Positions 1 to 8,419 of a stretch of DNA of 64,000 nt are shown here, one piece after another. Made by a program: the position numbers and the translations under genes. The notes beneath the pieces were generated by a model that had not been told where the DNA came from, did no database searches, and saw only the letters and a program-made list of their open reading frames with translations. This DNA is from Metabacillus niabensis. GTDB lineage: Bacteria > Bacillota > Bacilli > Bacillales > Bacillaceae. Where the stretch lies: assembly GCF_020524345.1 (NCBI RefSeq), contig NZ_JAIVLH010000004.1, forward strand, positions 186,001 to 250,000, read 5' to 3'. The stretch's first letter is position 1. Every line of letters starts with the position of its first letter.

Positions 1-1
1 A

Positions 2-1069
2 GACCACGTAGGAAGTTTGTTGCGCCCTGAGAGAATTCATCATGCAAGAAAGGATTTTCAAGAAGGAACGATTACTGCACAACAATTACATACTATTGAA
101 ACAGAAGAAATTAAAAAAATTGTGGACAAGCAAATTGAAGTAGGTTTGCAAGCAGTAACAGATGGTGAATTCCGCCGTAGATTTTGGCATACAGACTTTT
201 TAGAACATTTACATGGCGTTGAAGGGTATGTACCGGGACATGGTTTCAAATTTAATGGAGAAGAAACAGAAAGATATGATGTACGAGTAACGGGGAAAAT
301 CTCCTTTAATCAGGACCATCCACATGTAAAAGAGTTTATTGAATTTAAGGAAATCGTTGGAGACCGAGCTGTTGCAAAACAAACGATTCCTAGTCCAAAC
401 CAATTATTTAATGCCGGGATCCGTAATCTGGATATTTACCCTGACCTTGAAGAATACACAAATGATGTGATTCAAACTTACCGTGATGCGATAAAAGCTT
501 TTTATGATGCCGGGTGCCGTTATCTTCAACTTGACGATGTATACATTGCCGGGCTAAACGCACCGGAAATTCCATTTAATGATAGTGGGTATTCCCGTGA
601 AGAATTAATTGACTTAGCATTACGCGTGGCAAATGGTGTTTTAGAAGATAAACCGGAAGACCTTATGATCACAACACATCTTTGCCGTGGAAATTACCGT
701 TCTACCTGGGCATTTGAAGGCAGTTATGCTAAGATTGCACCAACATTATTTGCAAAAGAAAAAGTAAACGGGTTTTTCTTAGAATATGATGATGATCGTT
801 CTGGAGATTTTGCGCCATTAGAACACATCCCAAATGGAGGACCACAAGTTGTTCTCGGTGTATTCACATCAAAGCATGGCAAGTTAGAGGATAAAGAAAA
901 CATTAAAGCCCGTGTGGAAGAAGCAACAAAATATGTACCGCTAGAGCAAATCTGTATCAGCCCACAATGCGGCTTTGCTTCCACACATCATGGAAATATT
1001 CTTACGGAAGAGGAACAATGGGAGAAGTTAAAATATATCGTTGACATATCTAAAGAAATTTGGGGATAA
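2..1069 (+). CDS. MetE C-terminal-domain methyltransferase (YxjG/YxjH-like), 5'-truncated by the window edge
   Basis: The reading frame is already open at base 2 (D-H-V-G-S-L-L-R-P), so the gene begins outside the window and the TTG at 17 is internal. The family is the C-terminal domain of cobalamin-independent methionine synthase, about 370 residues when stand-alone as in YxjG/YxjH. Its members transfer a methyl group to homocysteine or a related thiol. The expected zinc ligands are visible: His and Cys in THLCRGN (near residue 226), Glu in FFLEYDD (near 260) and Cys in SPQCGF (near 322). The motif DHVGSLLRP is the typical folate-side N-terminus. A hairpin follows the stop. The exact methyl donor and acceptor are not shown by the sequence. 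Confidence 0.9.
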   Translation, partial: DHVGSLLRPERIHHARKDFQEGTITAQQLHTIETEEIKKIVDKQIEVGLQAVTDGEFRRRFWHTDFLEHLHGVEGYVPGHGFKFNGEETERYDVRVTGKISFNQDHPHVKEFIEFKEIVGDRAVAKQTIPSPNQLFNAGIRNLDIYPDLEEYTNDVIQTYRDAIKAFYDAGCRYLQLDDVYIAGLNAPEIPFNDSGYSREELIDLALRVANGVLEDKPEDLMITTHLCRGNYRSTWAFEGSYAKIAPTLFAKEKVNGFFLEYDDDRSGDFAPLEHIPNGGPQVVLGVFTSKHGKLEDKENIKARVEEATKYVPLEQICISPQCGFASTHHGNILTEEEQWEKLKYIVDISKEIWG

Positions 1070-1074
1070 ACACA

Positions 1075-1110
1075 AAAGCGAACATCATCATAGATGTTCG
1101 CTTTCTTATA
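1075..1110. terminator. Bidirectional rho-independent terminator
   Basis: A 12-bp perfect stem (1075-1086 with 1093-1104) encloses a 6-nt loop, with T-rich sequence on the plus side and an A-run that becomes a U-run on the minus side. It separates the MetE-like gene from the convergent 48-codon gene. Confidence 0.85.
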
Positions 1111-1127
1111 TATCGATCGTTTAATAT

Positions 1128-1274
1128 TTACATATAATCGTAAACAGAATCCTCAAAATAGAGCCAGTGGAAATATTCAATTTGTGCATCTGACATTTCA
1201 GAAATTTGTTTTTCACTAAATTTTTGTTTGTCTAATAATTTATTTGCTTTATAATCTCTGGCTACTTTGCTCAT
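1128..1274 (-). CDS. Small protein of unknown function, 48 aa (copy 1 of a paralogous pair)
   Basis: An ATG at 1274 is preceded by a good ribosome binding site (AGGGAGGA about 7 nt upstream) and opens a 48-codon frame ending in TAA. The product has a basic N-terminal half and a highly conserved acidic, aromatic C-terminal half (pattern MSDAQIEY-F/Y-HWLYFEDSVYDYM). There is no signal peptide or membrane segment. A second copy lies at 10281-10427. The last 22 residues differ at one position, while the N-terminal halves have diverged, which argues for selection on the C-terminus. Both copies are solitary minus-strand transcripts with the same promoter and their own terminators. I do not recognise the family and assign no function. 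Confidence 0.8.
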   Translation of the reverse strand: MSKVARDYKANKLLDKQKFSEKQISEMSDAQIEYFHWLYFEDSVYDYM

Positions 1275-1359
1275 TTTTAAAATCCTCCCTATGTATAAAC
1301 CAAGAATAAATCTTTTGTTGTTGTAATATTGTAATCGCTTTCCTTAACTTCTTGTATTT

Positions 1360-1403
1360 ATTATATATCTCAAACTGAGATAAAACAAATATCAATTTGA
1401 TAT
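1360..1403 (-). promoter_or_regulatory. Promoter with two tandem palindromic operators (small gene 1)
   Basis: Read on the minus strand: -35 TTGTTT (1383-1388), an exactly 17-bp spacer (1366-1382) and -10 TATAAT (1360-1365). The whole spacer is a palindrome, TATCTCA-AAC-TGAGATA. A second palindrome, ATATCAA-T-TTGATAT (1389-1403), abuts the -35 box. The two dyad centres are 22 bp apart. The same arrangement occurs before the paralogue at 10281-10427. Confidence 0.75.
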
Positions 1404-1517
1404 GATTTCGCCAAAACTAATATAGAAATGTCATTTATACATAGAATGATTGTTTTATATGAAAATTGGCCAGAGACTTCGGAGAAATTTAAGGGAACTA
1501 CGGTTCAGTGATCCACA

Positions 1518-2084
1518 CTACTTTCCATATAGACCGTACTTAATGACATGATTAATTAGTTCAGCCATTTCTTTTGGTGATTTGTCCATTCCGTTATTTA
1601 GCCAGGTTTTCGTTGCATATATACTTCCGCTTATAATAAACGTACTGACATACATTGAAAGTTCTTCACTGAGTTGTTTTTCAGCCTTCCAATGATTCAT
1701 AAAGAAATCTTGAGCGAAAACCATTACTTTCTTTTGAAATGTCGTATCTCTACTTTCGTTAAGGAGTGTTTGGCACACTTCATGCTTTGAAGCAAAGTAT
1801 TCTAGTAGCTTTTCGATCATCTGCAGATCGTCTTCATCATTTTCAAAATGACATTGATTTAAATAGCCGGTTAAATCTTCAATGATTTCATCTTCTATTT
1901 TATCAAGAAGATCAAATTGGTCACTGTAATGGGAATAAAATGTCGAACGATTAATATCAGCATGTTCACAAATTTCCTTAACTGTTATGGAAGAAATTTG
2001 TTTCTCCTTTAAGAGCCTCATTAAACTATCCTTTAAGACCATCTGAGTATATTTTTTCCGTCGATCCAGCTTAGAACTAAACAT
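1518..2084 (-). CDS. TetR/AcrR family transcriptional regulator
   Basis: A 188-residue repressor-type protein. The N-terminal helix-turn-helix is clear (ITVKEICEHADINRSTFYSHYSDQFDLLDKI, split over two helices), followed by a variable ligand-sensing helical domain. I start it at the ATG at 2084, because the GTG nine bases upstream lies inside the ribosome binding site AAAAGGTGA. It is divergent from the MMPL/YhgE-like pair, and the shared intergenic region holds repeated TGTTG/CAACA dyads. It therefore probably represses that exporter operon and itself, as the YhgD type does. The inducer is unknown. Confidence 0.9.
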   Translation of the reverse strand: MFSSKLDRRKKYTQMVLKDSLMRLLKEKQISSITVKEICEHADINRSTFYSHYSDQFDLLDKIEDEIIEDLTGYLNQCHFENDEDDLQMIEKLLEYFASKHEVCQTLLNESRDTTFQKKVMVFAQDFFMNHWKAEKQLSEELSMYVSTFIISGSIYATKTWLNNGMDKSPKEMAELINHVIKYGLYGK

Positions 2085-2111
2085 GAAAATCACCTTTTCT
2101 TATACATTATC

Positions 2112-2193
2112 CAACACATTTTGAATATGTGTTGTTCAACTAACGGATGTTACATAACTGATTGTTGAATAGCCAACACCGTGTCCATATAAT
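2112..2193 (+). promoter_or_regulatory. Divergent promoter region with TetR-type operators
   Basis: A plus-strand promoter TTGAAT (2165-2170), 17-bp spacer, TATAAT (2188-2193) faces the MMPL gene. Two dyads share the same half-site: CAACACAT-N7-ATGTGTTG (2112-2134) and TGTTG-N6-CAACA (2163-2178). The second overlaps the -35 box, as a repressor site would. Assignment to the adjacent TetR protein is inference. Confidence 0.6.
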
Positions 2194-2278
2194 GATAGGG
2201 TGTACATGAAAAAATGGCAAGAGAGGGTGAAATCTTATAAATATCGCAGCACGAATTATTAAACACAAAAAAGCAGTT

Positions 2279-4291
2279 GTGATCACATTTATGGTCCTGA
2301 CGATCATTTGTTCCTTAGCATCATTAACTGTATCGGTAAACTATGATATGACAGATTACCTGCCGGAAGATGCACAGTCAACGAAAGCAATGGACATAAT
2401 GGAGCAGGAGTTTGAGGGAAGTGTACCGTCTAACCGTGTGATGATCAATGATGTGACCATTCAGGAAGCTCTTGCTTTTAAAAAAGAATTAGCTGCCATT
2501 GATGGTGTGTCAGATGTGACATGGTTAGATGATGCGATCGATATAAAAGCGCCGCTCGAAATGGCGGATGAAGAGGTAGTAGAAACGTATTATAAGGACG
2601 AAAAAGCATTGCTTTCATTTAGTATCCGTGATGGTGATGAAGTCGCTATAACTGATGAAATCTATGAACTTATCGGGGAAAAAAATGCAATGGCTGGGGA
2701 ATCTCTTAATACGGCCACACAACAAAAGATGGCCGGGACAGAATCCATGTATGCTGCAGCTTTATTAGTTCCAATTATTATTATTATTTTAGTTGTTTCA
2801 ACAACTTCCTGGGTAGAGCCGGTATTATTTTTAACCGCAATTGGTGTGTCTATTTTAATTAATATGGGTACGAATATGTTTCTTGGAGAAGTATCCTTTG
2901 TGACCCAGTCTGTTGCCCCAATCTTACAGCTTGCTGTTTCACTTGATTATGCGATTTTTCTGCTACATAGTTTTTCTAATTATCGCAGGAAAACAACAGA
3001 TCCACAGGAAGCCATGCAGCTTGCAATGAAAAAGTCCTTTTCGGCGATAACGGCTAGTGCGTCAACAACTTTCTTTGGGTTTATCGCACTATCGTTTATG
3101 AACTTTGAAATTGGTTCTGATTTAGGGGTCAACCTTGTAAAAGGAATTTTACTAAGTTTTATAAGTGTAATGGTGTTCCTACCAGCATTAACGCTGGTAT
3201 TTTATAAATGGATCGACAAGACACTGCATAAACCGTTGCTGCCAAGTATTAAAAACAAAGGCAATGGATTGGTGAAGATGAAAATTCCAAGCTTGCTTAT
3301 AGTTTTATTACTAATCATACCGGCATATTTGGCACAAAGTCAGACAAATTTCATTTACGGTGTCGGTGATCAGCCTGAAGATACAAGAGTAGGAAGTGAT
3401 ATCGTAAAAATAAAAGAACAGTTTGGGGAAAGTACACCGCTTGTCCTGCTTGTTCCTAAAGGAGACATTGCCAAAGAAGATGAGCTTGTCCAAGAGTTAG
3501 AGAACATTGAACATGTATCGAGTGTTCTTGCCTATGTGAATACGGTAAGTTCGGCGATTCCTCCGGAGTATTTGGATCCATCTGTGACAGAACCGTTTTA
3601 TTCAGAGAATTATAGTCGGTTGATTCTTCAAACTGAAACAAAAAACGAGGGAGAAGAGGCATTTCAATTAATTGAACAAGTTAACAGTACGGCAAAACAA
3701 TATTATGATGATGTCTATTCGGTTGGGGAAAGCGTGACATTATATGATATAAAAAATACGGTTCAAAAAGACAATACATTGGTAAATCTTTTGACCGTCA
3801 TTACGATTGCAATTGTCCTGATCGTAACGTTTAAATCGATTTCGATTCCAATCGTGCTACTCTTGACGATTCAGACATCTGTTTGGATCAATCTTTCGGT
3901 TCCATATTTTACAGATTCTGCATTAGTTTATGTCGGCTACCTGTTGATTAGTATTATTCAACTTGCAGCAACAGTTGATTATGCGATCCTTTTAACAGAT
4001 GCTTATAAAGAATATCGTGAAGAAATGACAGCACTGGAAGCAATGAAAAAAACACTGGATGAGAAGATCTTCTCGATTGGCATTTCAGGTGCCATTTTAT
4101 CAAGTGTAGGGTTTATTTTATGGGTTACATCCTCAAACCCAATTGTATCTTCTATCGGGTTACTGCTGGGAAGAGGGGCATTACTTGCCTTTATTATGGT
4201 TGTGATCTTCATGCCGGCTATGTTCATTGTCTTCGATAAGCTAATTGCAAAAACAACGTTAAAAACACATTTTTATAAGGAGAAGAAATGA
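2279..4291 (+). CDS. MMPL/RND family transporter (YdfJ-like)
   Basis: A 670-residue integral membrane exporter with the duplicated MMPL layout: N-terminal membrane segment, large extracellular loop, a six-helix bundle, then a second loop and bundle. The paired motifs SLDYAIFLLHSF and TVDYAILLTDAY carry the Asp-Tyr proton-relay residues of the HAE3/MMPL group. Such proteins use the proton gradient to move lipids or hydrophobic compounds. The canonical GTG at 2279 cuts into the first helix. The frame and homology-like sequence (NIAARIIKHKKAVV) run back to an ATA at 2237, which lies 7 nt after the ribosome binding site AGAGGGTGA, so the real start may be non-canonical. Its stop overlaps the next ATG (ATGA). 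Confidence 0.9.
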   Translation: MITFMVLTIICSLASLTVSVNYDMTDYLPEDAQSTKAMDIMEQEFEGSVPSNRVMINDVTIQEALAFKKELAAIDGVSDVTWLDDAIDIKAPLEMADEEVVETYYKDEKALLSFSIRDGDEVAITDEIYELIGEKNAMAGESLNTATQQKMAGTESMYAAALLVPIIIIILVVSTTSWVEPVLFLTAIGVSILINMGTNMFLGEVSFVTQSVAPILQLAVSLDYAIFLLHSFSNYRRKTTDPQEAMQLAMKKSFSAITASASTTFFGFIALSFMNFEIGSDLGVNLVKGILLSFISVMVFLPALTLVFYKWIDKTLHKPLLPSIKNKGNGLVKMKIPSLLIVLLLIIPAYLAQSQTNFIYGVGDQPEDTRVGSDIVKIKEQFGESTPLVLLVPKGDIAKEDELVQELENIEHVSSVLAYVNTVSSAIPPEYLDPSVTEPFYSENYSRLILQTETKNEGEEAFQLIEQVNSTAKQYYDDVYSVGESVTLYDIKNTVQKDNTLVNLLTVITIAIVLIVTFKSISIPIVLLLTIQTSVWINLSVPYFTDSALVYVGYLLISIIQLAATVDYAILLTDAYKEYREEMTALEAMKKTLDEKIFSIGISGAILSSVGFILWVTSSNPIVSSIGLLLGRGALLAFIMVVIFMPAMFIVFDKLIAKTTLKTHFYKEKK

Positions 4292-6123
4292 TGAAAAAAA
4301 GTATAAGTAAAATTCTACTTGTCTTGACAACAACAATTTTCGTGATTCCTTCATTACATGTTACCGCTGTTTCAGATGACAACAAATCAAATGGTGATCC
4401 TTCCCGAGGAACAGGAGAAATTTCATCTAAAGATGAAGTTGTCTATGCAAAGCTAAGTTCGACCGGAGAAAGACAGGAGGCATATGTGGTCAACATCTTA
4501 GATATTGAAAAGCCAGGTGAAATAGTTGATTATGGGCCGTATACAAGCTTGAAAAATTTAACAGACCTAACAGAGCTGGAGCAAAAAAACAATACCGTTC
4601 GAGTAACAGCTGATTCAAAGGGGAAATTTTATTATCAAGGAAATATGAAGGGAGAACCTTTGCCATGGGATATTTCCATTTCTTATATACTAGATGGAAA
4701 GCAAATAAACCCTGATGAACTGGCTGGAAAAAAGGGACATGTACAAATTGAGATTCGTACATCAGCGAATGAACAAGTAGATCCGGTATTTTTTGAAAAC
4801 TACTTGTTACAAATATCACTTTCCCTTGATACCGATAAACATAGCCATATTAAGGCACCTGACGGGATGCTGGCGAATGCAGGAAAAAACAAACAAGTTA
4901 CATTTACCGTCATGCCTGAAAAAGAGGAAAAACTTACTGTTGAAGCAGATGCTCTTCATTTTGAACTGGGTGGCATTGATATCACAGCTATTCCATCTTC
5001 CATGCCAATCGATGCACCTAATATTGATGACATGACAGGTGATATGCAAATTTTAACAGATGCTATAAAGGACATTAACAATGGTGTTGGTGACTTAAAG
5101 GAAGGAGTATCGGAACTCAATAACGGCGTACATGAATTGGGCAACGGTTCATCTCAATTTAAAGAAGGAATGTCAAAAATAGATGGTTCGTCAACTGAAC
5201 TGATCAATGCTTCCAAAAACATTCAGCAGGCACTTGAAACATTGAATGCATCTCTTAGCGGCAGCGGTTCAGAGGATATGGGTCTTGGTGATTTTAAAAA
5301 GCTTGAAGATGGGCTCAGTCAAATTTCAGGCGGGCTAAGAGAAACGTCTGATGGTTTAATGACATTTAATGAAAACTATGCCAAAGCATACAATGAGTTA
5401 AATAAAGCAATGGAAGCTATTCCAGAATACGAAATAACAGAAGAAAAAACTCAAGCGTTATACAATAGCGGAGCAGATCAACAAGTACTGAATCAATTAC
5501 TGGAAACTTATGCTGCCGCCCGTACGGCAAAGGGAACTTATTCGGCTGTAAAAGAAGCATTTGACGCAGTAGATGTGACAATAAGTCAAATTAATGGTGC
5601 CTTAACAGAAATGGCTGACAATCTTGATACAATGGCAAATGGAATTTCATCCTCACTTGAACAAATGGATGTTGCAGAATCATTTGCGCAGTTACAAGAA
5701 GGAATTAATCAGCTTGCTTCCAATTATGGTGCATTCCACACAGGTCTTGTAGAGTATTCAGGAGGAGTAAATCAATTGTCAAACTCCTATACTAAGTTGC
5801 ACACTGGTATTAATGAACTTTCAAATGGAACAGATGAACTGGAAAACGGTGTAGGCAAGCTTCATGACGGAACAGATGAACTGTATGAATCGACAAGTGA
5901 TTTACCTGTACAAATGAAACAAGAAGTGGATCAGATGATCGCAGACTATGACAAGTCCGACTTTGAAGTCGTATCCTTCTTATCGCCTAAAAACCAACAA
6001 ATAAATTCCGTTCAATTTGTCATAAAAACAGAAAGCATTAAAAAAGAAGAACAAGAAAAACCAGAAAAAACAACAAAAGAAAAAACAGGATTCTGGGCAC
6101 GCCTAAAGGAACTGTTTTCATAA
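4288..6123 (+). CDS. YhgE/Pip-like secreted or membrane-attached coiled-coil protein, MMPL partner
   Basis: 611 residues with an N-terminal signal sequence. A beta-rich region runs to about residue 240. It is followed by a long stretch of heptads of the form L..G, such as INNGVGDLKEGVSELNNG, that recurs near residues 260-310 and 490-540. This xxxLxxG pattern is typical of YhgE/Pip proteins. A Lys/Glu-rich tail ends in FWARLKELF. It overlaps the MMPL gene by 4 bp and follows the site AAGGAG, so the two are translationally coupled and probably form one export apparatus. Substrate unknown. Confidence 0.75.
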   Translation: MMKKSISKILLVLTTTIFVIPSLHVTAVSDDNKSNGDPSRGTGEISSKDEVVYAKLSSTGERQEAYVVNILDIEKPGEIVDYGPYTSLKNLTDLTELEQKNNTVRVTADSKGKFYYQGNMKGEPLPWDISISYILDGKQINPDELAGKKGHVQIEIRTSANEQVDPVFFENYLLQISLSLDTDKHSHIKAPDGMLANAGKNKQVTFTVMPEKEEKLTVEADALHFELGGIDITAIPSSMPIDAPNIDDMTGDMQILTDAIKDINNGVGDLKEGVSELNNGVHELGNGSSQFKEGMSKIDGSSTELINASKNIQQALETLNASLSGSGSEDMGLGDFKKLEDGLSQISGGLRETSDGLMTFNENYAKAYNELNKAMEAIPEYEITEEKTQALYNSGADQQVLNQLLETYAAARTAKGTYSAVKEAFDAVDVTISQINGALTEMADNLDTMANGISSSLEQMDVAESFAQLQEGINQLASNYGAFHTGLVEYSGGVNQLSNSYTKLHTGINELSNGTDELENGVGKLHDGTDELYESTSDLPVQMKQEVDQMIADYDKSDFEVVSFLSPKNQQINSVQFVIKTESIKKEEQEKPEKTTKEKTGFWARLKELFS

Positions 6124-6296
6124 TGGGTCAGAGGGACAGGTTCACTGTCCCGATGGACCAACCACATTGCTTTTTCTATTGACCCCCTGCAAAATGACCT
6201 CTAAAATAAAAATAATCCAAATTTTCTTAATCTTATATAATAAAATTCTAAGAATACGGTGAAATTGGGACAAGGAACCTGTCCCTCCGACCCACC
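6124..6296. repeat. Segment bounded by inverted GGGACAGG palindromic repeats
   Basis: The left copy (6124-6160, TGGGTCAGAGGGACAGGTTC...) and right copy (6265-6296) are inverted relative to each other, matching at 19 of the 20 terminal bases. Each copy is itself a near-palindrome around CTGTCCC. About 100 bp of A/T-rich DNA lies between. Related copies occur at 21436, 26611 and 29119, always at a gene 3' end. Confidence 0.7.
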
Positions 6297-6339
6297 TTTT
6301 TGTATAATAAAGAGAGAGTAGTGAAAGGGGATACATGAT

Positions 6340-8274
6340 TTGCATACAAAACACTTGGATTTATTAGCGCAGAAGTATGATCGTGAGGAAAAGGTAGTTA
6401 CTGAGATTATTAATCTTGAAGCGATCTTGAATCTTCCGAAGGGTACAGAGCATTTTGTCAGTGATTTACATGGAGAGTTTCAGGCTTTTCAACATGTTTT
6501 GCGAAATGGCTCAGGGAAGGTAAGAGAGAAAATAGAAGACATCTATAAAAAGGTGTTAACTGAAAAAGAAATAAAAGAGTTTGCGACACTAGTGTATTAC
6601 CCTGAAGATAAAATCAAACTAATGAAAAATCATTTTAGCAATGAAGAAGAATTATACCAATGGTACACAGTTATCATTGAGCGGATGATCAAACTGATTT
6701 CCTATGCCTCTTCCAAATATACACGTTCAAAATTACGAAAAGCTTTGCCTAGTCAATTTGTATATATTATAGAGGAACTCTTATACAAAACTGATGAGTT
6801 CACGAATTTTAAAGAACCTTACTATACAAGCATTGTTGAACAAATTATTACGCTTGGACAAGCTGATAAACTTATTATCGGCCTGGCATATACGACTCAG
6901 CGTTTAGTTGTGGATCATCTCCATGTTGTTGGGGATATTTATGATCGAGGACCGGAGCCAGATAAAATAATGGAAGCCCTCATTAACTATCATTCTGTTG
7001 ATATTCAGTGGGGAAATCATGATGTTTTATGGATCGGTGCTTTTGCAGGCTCTAAGGTTTGTCTTGCTAATATTATTCGAATATGTGCACGCTATAACAA
7101 TCTTGACATAATCGAAGATGTATATGGAATTAATCTGCGACCGCTTATGAATCTAGCAGATAAATATTATAAAGACAATCCGGCTTTCAGACCGAAAATC
7201 CAACCTGACGTTCATGTTTCAGATGAAGAAAAACTGCAAATTACTAAAATCCATCAAGCCATTGCTATGATTCAATTCAAGCTTGAAAGTCCTATCATTA
7301 AAAGACGTCCCGGTTTTAATATGTCAGAAAGACTTTTACTCGAGGAAATTGACTTTGAACAAAATGAAATAACTATACGCGGAAAAACATATCCATTGGA
7401 AAATACGTGTTTTTCAACTGTTAATCCTGAGCAGCCCGATCAATTATTAGAGGAAGAAAAGCAAGTAATAGACAAGCTCCTATTCTCTGTTCAGCATTCG
7501 GAAAAATTGGCTCGACATATGAATTTTCTGATGAAAAAAGGCAGCCTTTATTTGAAATATAATGGGAATTTATTGATACATGGCTGTATTCCTTTAGATG
7601 AAGACGGGAAAATGGAAGGAATGGTCATTGAAGGGAAAACATATGCAGGCCGTGAATTACTCGATGTGTTTGAGCATTATTTACGGTATTCCTTTGCACA
7701 TCCTGAAAAAACGGATGACCTAGCGACAGATATGGTGTGGTATTTATGGACGGGAGAATATTCCTCACTCTTTGGGAAACGAGCGATGACAACATTTGAA
7801 CGTTACTTTATTAAAGATAAGTCCACACATAAAGAGCAGAAAAATCCATATTATTATTTACGTGAAAATGAAGAAATCTGCCGAAAAATTCTAGTAGAAT
7901 TCAATCTTAATCCAGATCAAGGTCATATCATAAATGGACATACCCCTGTAAAAGAGATTGAAGGAGAAAATCCGATCAAAGCAAACGGTAAAATGATTGT
8001 AATAGATGGTGGTTTTTCTAAAGCTTATCAATCTACTACTGGAATTGCCGGATACACATTATTGTATAATTCCTACGGCATGCAGCTCGTTGCACATAAA
8101 CATTTCAATTCAAAAGACGATGTATTACTAAATGGAACAGATGTATTATCTGTTAAAAGAATCGTTGATAAAGAATTAGAGCGGAAAAAGGTATTGGAGA
8201 CAAATGTTGGAGAAGAATTATTGCAGGAGATTTCTATATTAAATAGTTTAATGGAATATCGGTATATGAAATAG
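6340..8274 (+). CDS. fbp: Fructose-1,6-bisphosphatase class III
   Basis: 644 residues closely matching Bacillus Fbp through its length. It dephosphorylates fructose 1,6-bisphosphate in gluconeogenesis in the cytosol. The metallophosphoesterase signatures are intact: DLHGE (near residue 42), GDIYDRGP (near 205), WGNHD (near 226), HGCIP and NGHTP (near 532). The start is TTG at 6340, 9 nt after AAAGGGG; an in-frame stop just upstream rules out a longer protein. It is about 27 residues shorter at the N-terminus than the B. subtilis enzyme. It appears monocistronic, with a repeat remnant and a terminator behind it. Confidence 0.97.
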   Translation: MHTKHLDLLAQKYDREEKVVTEIINLEAILNLPKGTEHFVSDLHGEFQAFQHVLRNGSGKVREKIEDIYKKVLTEKEIKEFATLVYYPEDKIKLMKNHFSNEEELYQWYTVIIERMIKLISYASSKYTRSKLRKALPSQFVYIIEELLYKTDEFTNFKEPYYTSIVEQIITLGQADKLIIGLAYTTQRLVVDHLHVVGDIYDRGPEPDKIMEALINYHSVDIQWGNHDVLWIGAFAGSKVCLANIIRICARYNNLDIIEDVYGINLRPLMNLADKYYKDNPAFRPKIQPDVHVSDEEKLQITKIHQAIAMIQFKLESPIIKRRPGFNMSERLLLEEIDFEQNEITIRGKTYPLENTCFSTVNPEQPDQLLEEEKQVIDKLLFSVQHSEKLARHMNFLMKKGSLYLKYNGNLLIHGCIPLDEDGKMEGMVIEGKTYAGRELLDVFEHYLRYSFAHPEKTDDLATDMVWYLWTGEYSSLFGKRAMTTFERYFIKDKSTHKEQKNPYYYLRENEEICRKILVEFNLNPDQGHIINGHTPVKEIEGENPIKANGKMIVIDGGFSKAYQSTTGIAGYTLLYNSYGMQLVAHKHFNSKDDVLLNGTDVLSVKRIVDKELERKKVLETNVGEELLQEISILNSLMEYRYMK

Positions 8275-8276
8275 GA

Positions 8277-8330
8277 AAAGCGAAAGGCGCCTGGAGCGAG
8301 ACACCAAAACCTCGCACAAAAGCCTCTGTA
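8277..8330. repeat. Remnant of a GGCGCC-type Bacillus dispersed repeat
   Basis: Directly after fbp, the stretch AAAAGCGAAAGGCGCCTGGA and the bases that follow resemble the short G+C-rich repeats scattered through Bacillaceae genomes. Only one copy is in this window, so the assignment rests on recall of the motif. Confidence 0.4.
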
Positions 8331-8343
8331 CTTTTAACATATG

Positions 8344-8367
8344 GAAGGGAATCTTTCCCTTCTTTTT
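8344..8367 (+). terminator. Rho-independent terminator of fbp
   Basis: The stem GAAGGGAA/TTCCCTTC (8344-8351 with 8355-8362) is followed by five T residues. Confidence 0.85.
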
Positions 8368-8419
8368 ACTGTGTAAATTTAACTATACATAAAATCGTTT
8401 CATAGAGGAGAAGATTGGG

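Noticed and set aside
4793-5049. Frames of about 80 codons on both strands inside the YhgE-like gene
   Set aside because: The overlapping gene has clear heptad repeats and a coupled start; these are out-of-frame shadows.
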